In this document: positions 49,879 through 58,358 of the stretch, piece by piece
How the letters are laid out: each line of letters begins with the position of its first letter
Position numbering within the stretch: the stretch's first letter is position 1
Made by a program: the position numbers and the translations under genes
Source of the DNA: Actinocorallia herbida
GTDB lineage: Bacteria; Actinomycetota; Actinomycetes; Streptosporangiales; Streptosporangiaceae
Assembly (NCBI RefSeq): GCF_003751225.1
Contig: NZ_RJKE01000001.1
Coordinates: 372,001-436,000, forward strand
Reading direction: 5' to 3'
Length of the DNA: 64,000 nt
The notes under the pieces: generated by a model
The model's input: the letters and a program-made list of their open reading frames with translations, nothing else
What the model was told of the DNA's origin: nothing
Databases searched by the model: none

Positions 49879-50763
49879 ATGGTCGATCCCCTGAGCGCCG
49901 CGGAACGCGCGGCGGACTTCGCCGAGAAGATGCTCGCAACGCCGTATCGCCTCCCGAGACCGATCGTGGAGTACCCGCCCGGCGCGGGGCCGGTGGAGCG
50001 GCGCGAGGAGATGCGCCCCGTCTACGCGGCGATCGTCGAGCGGATCGGGCCGCCCACCCTGCTCGGCGCGACCGGGGACGGGCCGTACGTCAGATGGGGC
50101 CGCAGGGGGGACACCCTGTTGCTCACGGGGGACCGCGCGGCCGCGACGCTCGTCTCCGTGGACACGCGCGAGTTCCTGCGGAAGGAGTACGACGCGCTCC
50201 AGCGCAACTACGGGACGCCGTCGCCCCAACGCCCGCCCTACCTGTGGCGGCTCGACCGCAAGGGCCCGGGGCCGGTCACCCGCTACTACGAGTACGCCGG
50301 CCACCTGAACGGCAGGGTGGGCTGGGAGGAGTTCGGCGAGGCTCTAGAGCGGGTGCTCTCGTCGTTCGTGGAGCACATGCCGGTGCAGGCCGGCGAATGC
50401 TGGGTGGCCTTCCGGCTGCGTGCGGAGGGCAGGGACGTGCTGCTCAACTACGACCTCCGGGACCACGGTGCGGAACTCTGCGCCATCGTCGAGGATCGCG
50501 GCACGGATGACGAGGACGTGATGCGCGCGCGCGGATGGCGGTCCGTCGATCGGTACGGCCGGTGGCGGATCGACCTTCCCGAGGCGGATCCGGGGTCCGC
50601 CGCGGAGATCGCGCGGGTCGTCGTCGCCGAGCTGCGGACCCGGGTCCGCGACCCTCGGAGCCTCATGGCCCATGACGTCGGCGCCGGGGACGACGGCGAC
50701 CTGTGGCTTCCCGGCCTGGGCATCGAGGTCTGGCCGCGACGCGAAGCGGGCGACGACCACTGA
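49879..50763 (+). CDS. Hypothetical protein
   Basis: A 294-residue soluble protein with no signal or membrane region. It starts MVDPLSAAERAADFAEKML and contains PYVRWGRRGDTLLLTGD, GRVGWEEFGEALERVLSSFV and GDDGDLWLPGLGIEVWPR. No recognised motif. The mix of alpha and beta structure and a charged C-terminus suggest a small accessory protein. A GTG 24 bases upstream is possible. No operon partners are clear. Confidence 0.65.
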   Translation: MVDPLSAAERAADFAEKMLATPYRLPRPIVEYPPGAGPVERREEMRPVYAAIVERIGPPTLLGATGDGPYVRWGRRGDTLLLTGDRAAATLVSVDTREFLRKEYDALQRNYGTPSPQRPPYLWRLDRKGPGPVTRYYEYAGHLNGRVGWEEFGEALERVLSSFVEHMPVQAGECWVAFRLRAEGRDVLLNYDLRDHGAELCAIVEDRGTDDEDVMRARGWRSVDRYGRWRIDLPEADPGSAAEIARVVVAELRTRVRDPRSLMAHDVGAGDDGDLWLPGLGIEVWPRREAGDDH

Positions 50764-50930
50764 GGACGCCGATTCCCGACGTGGTCCCGGCCGGTGCCGT
50801 CTTTCGTGAACATTCGGACGACAGGTGCTGAACATCGCGTTCTAGGGCGAACTCGGACGTGTGCGGCGGCGTCCTCTGAGGGCCCGGAGCGGTTCCGAAA
50901 CGCGGGCCGCAGGGCGTCGAGGAGGACGGT

Positions 50931-52292
50931 GTGCGCAAGTCGGTGGCACTGTTCACGGCCGTAGGGATGTTCGCGACAACGGCCGTAGGGACAGTCGGAC
51001 AAGGCGCGTCGGCGGCGGAGCCGGCAGCGAAGGCCGCAAGGAAGCCCGCCAAGGTGGGCGACTTCAACGGCGACGGAAGGGTCGACATCGTCGCGGGCCA
51101 CCCCGGGCTCGCGACGAAGGGCCGGAAGAAGGCCGGGGGCGTGCTCGTCCTGAACGGGGCGAACAGGCTCGGCAAGCAGTGGCGGACCATCACGCGGGAC
51201 ACCGCGGGCGTGCCCGGCCGCTCCCGCTCCGGGGAGCGGTTCGGCGCGGAGATCGTCAGCGGCGACTTCGACCGCGACGGGTTCGCCGACCTCGCGGTCG
51301 GGACGGCGGGCGCGGTCGTCGTCCTCCACGGCTCGAAGAAGGGCCTGACGGGGAAGCGGGCCAAGGAGATCCTGCCGGGCTTCTCCGCCCGGCAGGACGG
51401 TCCGGGCAGCGCCCAGGGAGCCCCGGACACCGCAAGGTTCGGCACCGTCATGAGCTCCGGCGACTACAACGGGGACGGCTACGCCGACCTCGCCGTGCGC
51501 AGCGACCGGGGCAGGTCCGGCGTCCTGGTGCTCAAGGGCGGCAAGAAGGGTCTCACGACCAAGGGCGCGGTCCGCCTCACCAACGGGCTCAAGAGGTTCG
51601 GGACGTTCCTGGCCTCCGGCGACGTGACCGGCGACGGCCGCGCGGACCTCGTCGCCTCCCAGGCCACCCCCGACGGCTCGGCCACCCCGCCGTCCGCCGT
51701 CTATGACCAGCCGTTCACGCTGCTGCCGGGCTCCGCCCGCGGGCCGCGGACCGCCACCGAGACGCGCTGGTCCGTGCCGACCAAGCGCGCGCTGCGGTTC
51801 GTCCTGGGCGACCTCGACGGCGACCGCCGCGCCGACCTCGTCCGGACCCAGGACGCCGGGACCGAGGACGAGCAGGGGTTCACGACCCAGTTGAGCGACG
51901 GCCGGGGCTTCGCCGCTCCGAAGGCGACCGTGACGGGCCAGGACGCGCCCGCGTCGGGCGTCTTCGCGATCGGCGACTTCACCGGCGACGGCAGGGGAGA
52001 ACTCCTCGCCTCGCTGTGGTCCTTCCACTCGTACGTGGCCCTCTACCCGGGCACCGACGAGGGCGTCGGCCCGCGCAGCGGCGCCTACGGGGGCGAGTCC
52101 GAGGCGGTCGGCTACGGCGAGCACCTCGCGCTGCCGAACGTCGCCGGGGATCGCCGCGCCGACGTGCTGTTCACCTCGACCGACGGCTACGGCGGCACCG
52201 ACCTCCACCTGCACACGGGCGGGACCGCCACCGAGAGGGTGATCCGAAGGGCCACCGGCGGCGTCGAGAGCTTCACCCTTCTCAGCCCCTGA
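50931..52292 (+). CDS. Secreted FG-GAP/integrin-like repeat protein
   Basis: A 453-residue exported protein with a signal peptide (first 28 residues, ending AAEP). At least five calcium-binding repeats of the D-x-N/D-x-D-G-x-x-D kind are seen (DFNGDGRVDI, DFDRDGFADL, DYNGDGYADL, DVTGDGRADL, DLDGDRRADL), with weaker ones after, making a seven-bladed propeller. GTG follows GGAGGACG. It probably binds surface polymers or cells; no catalytic domain. Confidence 0.9.
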   Translation: MRKSVALFTAVGMFATTAVGTVGQGASAAEPAAKAARKPAKVGDFNGDGRVDIVAGHPGLATKGRKKAGGVLVLNGANRLGKQWRTITRDTAGVPGRSRSGERFGAEIVSGDFDRDGFADLAVGTAGAVVVLHGSKKGLTGKRAKEILPGFSARQDGPGSAQGAPDTARFGTVMSSGDYNGDGYADLAVRSDRGRSGVLVLKGGKKGLTTKGAVRLTNGLKRFGTFLASGDVTGDGRADLVASQATPDGSATPPSAVYDQPFTLLPGSARGPRTATETRWSVPTKRALRFVLGDLDGDRRADLVRTQDAGTEDEQGFTTQLSDGRGFAAPKATVTGQDAPASGVFAIGDFTGDGRGELLASLWSFHSYVALYPGTDEGVGPRSGAYGGESEAVGYGEHLALPNVAGDRRADVLFTSTDGYGGTDLHLHTGGTATERVIRRATGGVESFTLLSP

Positions 52293-52325
52293 TCCTCGGT
52301 GACGCAGGTCTCACCGCCGCCTGGA

Positions 52326-52346
52326 ATTGAGTCGACCTCGCTCAGG
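52326..52346 (+). promoter_or_regulatory. HAIR-like element upstream of hsp20
   Basis: Arms ATTGAGT (52326-52332) and GCTCAGG (52340-52346) with a 7-base spacer match 6 and 5 of 7 positions of the HspR HAIR consensus CTTGAGT-N7-ACTCAAG. It lies 56 bases before the start codon. Another ACTGAGT follows. Heat-shock control by HspR is a reasonable inference. Confidence 0.5.
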
Positions 52347-52402
52347 TTTACTGAGTCATACAAGGCAATGGCAGTGAGCCGGCAGTTGGAGGAGAGAAGA
52401 TC

Positions 52403-52918
52403 ATGAGCACTGTTTCCCTGTGGCGGCGCGACCCCTTCGCCGAGTTCGACGCCGTGGTCCGGCAGGCTTTCGGCCCCGCGTTCGCGCAGGCGCCGGCGGC
52501 CGCGCAGCGGCGGGCGTTCGTGCCGAGCGCCGAGGTGACCCGGGACGGCCAGGACGCCGTCGTGGCCGTCGAGGTGCCCGGTCTGGACGCGGCCAAGGAC
52601 GTCGCGGTCGAGGTCGAGCGCGGCAGGCTGATCGTGCGCGGCGAGCGCCGTGACGAGACCGGTGGCGACCGCGGCCGCCGCGAGATCCGGTACGGCTCGT
52701 TCCGTCGCGAGTTCGTGCTCCCCGAGCACGTCACCGCCGACGCGGTGAGCGCCGTGTACGACGCGGGAGTGCTGCGCGTAAGGGTGGCCGACGCCTTCGC
52801 CGAGGCCCGCCCCGGTCGCGTCGCCATCACGGTCGGCACCGCCGCGCCCGTCGAGGCGGCGGTGAGCGCGGCGCCGGCCGAGGTGGAGGCCGAGGTCGAG
52901 GCCCCCAAGGAGGCCTGA
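52403..52918 (+). CDS. hsp20: Hsp20-type small heat-shock protein
   Basis: A 171-residue chaperone. N-terminal region SLWRRDPFAEFDAVVRQAFG, alpha-crystallin domain from about residue 40 to 130 (VEVPGLDAAKDVAVEVERGRLIVRGERR, GSFRREFVLPEHVTADAVSAVYDAGVLRV, in pieces), then an Ala/Glu-rich tail. It prevents aggregation of unfolded proteins. RBS GGAGGAG precedes the ATG. A HAIR-like element lies upstream and a strong terminator follows. Confidence 0.93.
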   Translation: MSTVSLWRRDPFAEFDAVVRQAFGPAFAQAPAAAQRRAFVPSAEVTRDGQDAVVAVEVPGLDAAKDVAVEVERGRLIVRGERRDETGGDRGRREIRYGSFRREFVLPEHVTADAVSAVYDAGVLRVRVADAFAEARPGRVAITVGTAAPVEAAVSAAPAEVEAEVEAPKEA

Positions 52919-52933
52919 CCCGCGACCGGAGAA

Positions 52934-52966
52934 GGCGGGGAGCCCGAGCGGGCTTCCCGCCTTTTT
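52934..52966 (+). terminator. Strong intrinsic terminator after hsp20
   Basis: A 12-bp stem (GGCGGGGAGCCC / GGGCTTCCCGCC) with GAGC loop is followed by TTTTT. Confidence 0.92.
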
Positions 52967-53038
52967 CCTGTTCGTAAAGATGTGATCGTGGCCACATTGT
53001 GCCGCAGGGAAAGTAGTGACGCGGCTCACTCAGCGAGG

Positions 53039-53052
53039 TAGAACGTGTTCTA
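53039..53052 (+). promoter_or_regulatory. KstR-type palindrome upstream of cholesterol oxidase
   Basis: TAGAACGTGTTCTA fits the KstR consensus T-N2-AAC-N2-GTT-N2-A at every fixed position. It lies 26 bases before the chosen start codon. KstR is the TetR-type repressor of sterol catabolism genes, so the site and the gene match well. A kstR gene is not in this window. Confidence 0.7.
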
Positions 53053-53053
53053 G

Positions 53054-54715
<1,662 letters not shown>

Positions 54716-54733
54716 TGACGGCCTGAGAGCAGG

Positions 54734-54763
54734 ACCGGCCGCGGGCGCGTGCGGCCGGTTTCC
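54734..54763 (+). terminator. Terminator after the cholesterol oxidase gene
   Basis: A 9-bp stem ACCGGCCGC/GCGGCCGGT with 8-base loop is followed by TTTCCCTT. Confidence 0.8.
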
Positions 54764-54848
54764 CTTGCCTTGAGCAGGAAGGTGTTTTACCAAACTGTTA
54801 TGGGGAAAGCCTTGTTCCATGAACTTCCGACGCGAAGGGAAAGGAACG

Positions 54849-55700
54849 ATGACAGAGGCCGATCCCGAGAATCAGCCCGTTCCGCAGCCGCGCCGCGAGG
54901 CGCCTCCCCAGGCCGTCACCGCGGAGCCCGTGGCCGACCGCCGCGTGGCCGGTGGCCCCGCCCAAGAGCGGCCCGCTTACGACCAGCCCGCTTACGACCA
55001 GCCCGCCTACGAGGGCCGGCAGCAGCCCGCGCCGCCCCGTCCGGAGCAGCCCGCCTACGACCGGCCTCATGACCAGCCCTACGACCGGTCCGCCTACGAG
55101 CGGCAGCCCGCCGGGCAGGGGTACGCCGCCGAGGAGCCCCGCACCGAGCGGGTGATCCCGGGTCGTCGTGCGGACACCGCGCCCCCCGCCCCCGAACGGT
55201 ACGGCACCCGGCCGGACCATGCCGAGGAAGCCGCGGACCGCGACCGCCGCGAGGCGGCCGGCCGGATCGAGGACGCGGGGAACTCACTCCAGAGCAGCGT
55301 GGGCCGCCTGTTCCAGCAGGCGAGCGAGGAGATGGCGCGCATGGTGCGCGCGGAGGTCCGCAGTGCCGCCGCCGAGGCCGCGAACGCGCGCGAGGCGGCG
55401 ATCACCGAGCAGCGCGGCAAGCTGACCGCGGCCGGTGTCGCGGGGGCCCTCGGCGCCGCCGCGCTCGTGGTGGCCCTCATCGCGGTGCTCGCGCTCTTCG
55501 TGCCGCTATGGGCGGCGTCCATGGGCGTCGGCGTGGTGCTCGTCGCCGCCGCCGCGGCGCTCGGCCGCAAGGACGCCAGGGAGACGTCGCGGACCGGCCG
55601 GGAGACGCCGAAGGACGCCAAGGCCCTGCGGGCGCCGCGCACCGCGCAGGCGGCGCCGACCCGCGAGGACATCCCGGCTCCGCAGTACGCGCGGCGCTGA
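54849..55700 (+). CDS. Membrane protein of the actinobacterial holin-III-like (DUF1469) type
   Basis: A 283-residue protein. The first 120 residues are disordered and rich in Pro, Gln and Tyr, including tandem PAYDQ repeats. A coiled coil (about 150-190) precedes two hydrophobic helices (GVAGALGAAALVVALIAVLA and SMGVGVVLVAAAAAL, about 197-240). The tail is polar. The pair of helices after a short coiled coil is the pattern of the phage-holin family 3 domain; no phage genes are nearby, so it is a resident membrane protein of unknown role. RBS GAAAGGA at the ATG. Confidence 0.75.
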   Translation: MTEADPENQPVPQPRREAPPQAVTAEPVADRRVAGGPAQERPAYDQPAYDQPAYEGRQQPAPPRPEQPAYDRPHDQPYDRSAYERQPAGQGYAAEEPRTERVIPGRRADTAPPAPERYGTRPDHAEEAADRDRREAAGRIEDAGNSLQSSVGRLFQQASEEMARMVRAEVRSAAAEAANAREAAITEQRGKLTAAGVAGALGAAALVVALIAVLALFVPLWAASMGVGVVLVAAAAALGRKDARETSRTGRETPKDAKALRAPRTAQAAPTREDIPAPQYARR

Positions 55701-55818
55701 CCGACGACGACGATCGTCCGCCGCGGCCGCCGGAATTCCGGCCGGCCCGGCGGTGCCAGAGCCCCGGGGATGGGGGTTCCGGGCCGACCGCGTTCACGCG
55801 GCCGGCCCGGATCGCTTT

Positions 55819-56301
55819 TCAGTCGATGCGCGGCAGCATGCACATCGCGTCGAGGCCGAGCACGTGGTTGAGCCGCCCGAACGCCAGCCACGAGCCGATG
55901 CTCATGCTCAGCTCCACCACCTCCACCTGGGAGTAGTGCGCGGACATCCGCGCCCAGAACTCCTCGTCGAGGCCGTGGTGGTCGGTGCAGTACCGCTCGG
56001 CGTACTCGGCGGCGAGCCTGGTGCGGTCGTCGAAGCCCTTGGCGGTCCGCCAGTTCGCGACCTCGTCGAGGAACGCGTCCTCGACCTTCTCGCCGTCCCG
56101 CTCGGTACGCCAGTCCAGGCAGAAGACGCACCCGTTGATCTGCGCGACGCGCAGCCGGGCCGCCTCGAACTCGCGCAGGCCGAGGGTGGTGTGCTCGTAC
56201 ACCGAGAGCGAGAACGCCGACGCGGCGGCCCCGATGCCCGGCACCAACTCGCCCCACACGTAGAGGATGGGGTCCTTGCCCTCCGGGATGTCGATGTTCA
56301 C
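55819..56301 (-). CDS. Carboxymuconolactone-decarboxylase/AhpD-like protein
   Basis: A 160-residue all-helical protein with the CxxC redox-pair block INGCVFCLDWRTERDG, a conserved histidine near the end of the pair helix, and the helices RTRLAAEYAERYCTDHHGLDEEF. Members reduce peroxides or decarboxylate lactones, and the CxxC favours an AhpD-like role. GTG start overlaps the stop of the DapB-like gene as GTGA. RBS GGAAG. The gene is the second of a two-gene unit preceded by a CRP-type site. Confidence 0.85.
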   Translation of the reverse strand: MNIDIPEGKDPILYVWGELVPGIGAAASAFSLSVYEHTTLGLREFEAARLRVAQINGCVFCLDWRTERDGEKVEDAFLDEVANWRTAKGFDDRTRLAAEYAERYCTDHHGLDEEFWARMSAHYSQVEVVELSMSIGSWLAFGRLNHVLGLDAMCMLPRID

Positions 56302-57377
56302 GCCGGCTTCCTTCCGAGCTTGCCCACCGCGCCGCGCAGCGGGACGTCCAAGGCGTCGTACAGTCCGGGCTCGTTCGCCACGAGCCAGTCGATCGCGTTC
56401 ACCAGGCGGCCGACCGCGGTGGCGTTGCCGCCCGCCGACCGGTTGCCGCCCTCGTCGTGGGCCTCGACGCTGACCTCGATGTGCGGGCTGCCCTCGATGA
56501 TGACGCGGTGGGCCCCGTCGCCCGACGGGGGCACGGGCCAGTCGGGCGCGCACGCCGCGTGGATGCGGGTGACGTGCTCGATGACGATCTTCGGCTCGCC
56601 GTCCACGATGCCCTGCACCTCGAAGCGGACGGCGCCCTGCGTGCCCGCCTCGAAGTCGCCCATGAGCTTGGTGGTGACCGTCTCGTCCAGCGCGCGGCGG
56701 TCGAGGGTCTCGCGCACCTCGTCGAGTTCGACGCCGAGGGCCCGCGCGATGAGCCTGACCTGCCCGCCCCACACCATGGTCGGCACGGTCGGCGCGAGCA
56801 TCGGCGGCTCGTAGTCCATGGGCTGGCCCATGCCGACCAGGTAGCGGACGGAGTCCTCCTGGTCGTAGGTGGTGTAGTCGAAGATCTCCTGGCACCGGAC
56901 GACGTCGACGACCGAGCCGAGCCCGCTGATGATGACCGGTAGCACGTCGTTGCCCCAGCCGGGGTCGACGCCGGAGACGAACAGGGACCCGCCGCCTTCG
57001 GCGACCGCGGCGAGCACCTGCTCGCGCATCTCGGCGGGGGCGTTGCGCTGGTCGTACAGCGCGTAGAGGGACGGGGTCACGACCACCGCGCCGGACGCGA
57101 TCGCGCGGCAGATGTCATTGAGCGCGTCGTCGGGGCGGATGTCCCCGGACGCGGCGTAGACGACGGCGCCGGGCCGTGCGGCGAGCACGGCGTCGATGTC
57201 GGCGGTCGCCGCGACGCCGAGAGATCGTTCGAGCCCGCACAGGTCGCCCGCGTCGCGCCCGACCTTCTCCGCGTTGTGCACGACGACGGCGCTCAGCTCA
57301 AGTTCCGGATGGGCCGCAACGGCCCGGATCGCGGCCCGGCCGACATTGCCGGTGCCCCAGACAATCGTGGAGATCAT
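56298..57377 (-). CDS. DapB-like NAD(P)-dependent reductase/dehydrogenase
   Basis: A 359-residue oxidoreductase. An N-terminal Rossmann fold begins MISTIVWGTGNVGRAAIRAV (nucleotide-binding GxGNVG). The C-terminal two-thirds (CQEIFDYTTYDQEDSVRYLVG, GQVRLIARALGVELDEVRE) matches 2,4-diaminopentanoate dehydrogenase-like and dihydrodipicolinate-reductase-like proteins. Annotation transfer is loose, so no substrate is claimed. Stop overlaps the CMD-like gene. Confidence 0.8.
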   Translation of the reverse strand: MISTIVWGTGNVGRAAIRAVAAHPELELSAVVVHNAEKVGRDAGDLCGLERSLGVAATADIDAVLAARPGAVVYAASGDIRPDDALNDICRAIASGAVVVTPSLYALYDQRNAPAEMREQVLAAVAEGGGSLFVSGVDPGWGNDVLPVIISGLGSVVDVVRCQEIFDYTTYDQEDSVRYLVGMGQPMDYEPPMLAPTVPTMVWGGQVRLIARALGVELDEVRETLDRRALDETVTTKLMGDFEAGTQGAVRFEVQGIVDGEPKIVIEHVTRIHAACAPDWPVPPSGDGAHRVIIEGSPHIEVSVEAHDEGGNRSAGGNATAVGRLVNAIDWLVANEPGLYDALDVPLRGAVGKLGRKPA

Positions 57378-57404
57378 AGGGAAAGCCTAGCAAGCGTTTG
57401 GTTG

Positions 57405-57420
57405 TGTGAATAGAGTCACA
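57405..57420. promoter_or_regulatory. Perfect CRP-type palindrome TGTGA-N6-TCACA
   Basis: TGTGAATAGAGTCACA matches the CRP/Rv3676/GlxR consensus at all ten fixed positions. It is 28-43 bases upstream of the DapB-like start and 110 bases upstream of the SGNH gene. A cAMP-dependent regulator would be expected to bind here. Confidence 0.65.
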
Positions 57421-57529
57421 AGTATCCGGTCAAGGCTCCACCTGGCCGGTGATTTCCCCGATGCCCGGAGCACAGGGCGGGTCTCATCCTTGCGGGGAGC
57501 CTCGACCCACCCCTCTGAGGAGAGACCCC

Positions 57530-58297
57530 ATGCGCCTCCTGCGCCTGCTGCTCGGCACCGCGGCCTTCGGCCTCGCCGCCGGGCTCGCCACCGCCCCCGT
57601 CCACGCCGCGTCGCCTGAGTACGTCGCACTCGGCGACTCCTATTCGTCCGGTACCGGCGCGGGGTCCTACACCAACCTGCTGTGCACCCGAAGCGCCAAC
57701 GCCTACCCGGCCAGGTACGCCGTCGCGCACCCCGGCACCGCCTTCAAGTTCGTCGCCTGCGGCGGAGCCACCATCCCCGACGTCGTCGCGAACCAGCTCT
57801 CGGCCCTCGGCTCCGGCACCACGCACGTCACCATCAGCATCGGAGGCAACGACGCGGGCTTCGGCTCCACGATGCTGTCGTGCCAGTACGGCACCACCGC
57901 GACCTGCCGCGGCGCCCTGGAAGAGGGCACGGAGTTCGTCCAGAGCGAGCTGCCCGGTGAGCTCGACACCCTCTACGCGCAGATCCGCACCCGGGCCCCG
58001 CAGGCCGAGGTCGTCGTCGTGGGCTACCCGCGCCTCTACAAGCAGGGCGGCCTGTGCGCGGGCGGCCTCAGCGCGGCCAAGCGCGACCTCATCAACACCG
58101 CGGCCGACGGCCTCACCGCGGTCCTCGCCGCCCGCGCCGCGGCCGCCGGCTTCACCTTCGCCGACGCCCGCCCCGGCTTCGCCGGCCACGAGATCTGCAC
58201 CTCCACCGCGTGGATCGACTCGGGCAACATCCACCCGACCGCCACCGGCCACGCGCAGGGCTACCTCCCGGTCGTCACCGCGGCCCTCGGCGGCTGA
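57530..58297 (+). CDS. Secreted SGNH/GDSL-type esterase
   Basis: A 255-residue secreted hydrolase. The signal peptide MRLLRLLLGTAAFGLAAGLATAPVHAA precedes the block YVALGDSYSSG (nucleophile Ser). Further: ACGGATI (oxyanion), IGGNDAGF (Asn of GGND) and IHPTATGHA (catalytic His). It is similar in size to Streptomyces lipases of the SGNH type, with cysteine pairs. RBS GAGGAGA. Downstream it ends at a large terminator shared with the TPR gene. Confidence 0.92.
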   Translation: MRLLRLLLGTAAFGLAAGLATAPVHAASPEYVALGDSYSSGTGAGSYTNLLCTRSANAYPARYAVAHPGTAFKFVACGGATIPDVVANQLSALGSGTTHVTISIGGNDAGFGSTMLSCQYGTTATCRGALEEGTEFVQSELPGELDTLYAQIRTRAPQAEVVVVGYPRLYKQGGLCAGGLSAAKRDLINTAADGLTAVLAARAAAAGFTFADARPGFAGHEICTSTAWIDSGNIHPTATGHAQGYLPVVTAALGG

Positions 58298-58319
58298 CCC
58301 ACCGATACGTCGGACGGTC

Positions 58320-58358
58320 GAGTGACCGGGCCCGGCCGTCCCCCGGGCCCGGTCACTC
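58320..58358. terminator. Bidirectional terminator at the SGNH/TPR gene ends
   Basis: A perfect 16-bp stem (GAGTGACCGGGCCCGG / CCGGGCCCGGTCACTC) with 7-base loop lies between the convergent genes and overlaps the TPR stop codon. Confidence 0.85.

Noticed and set aside
55701-55818. Small hairpins in the intergenic region between the holin-like and CMD genes
   Set aside because: Short GC-rich inverted repeats are expected by chance at this base composition, and none is followed by T residues.
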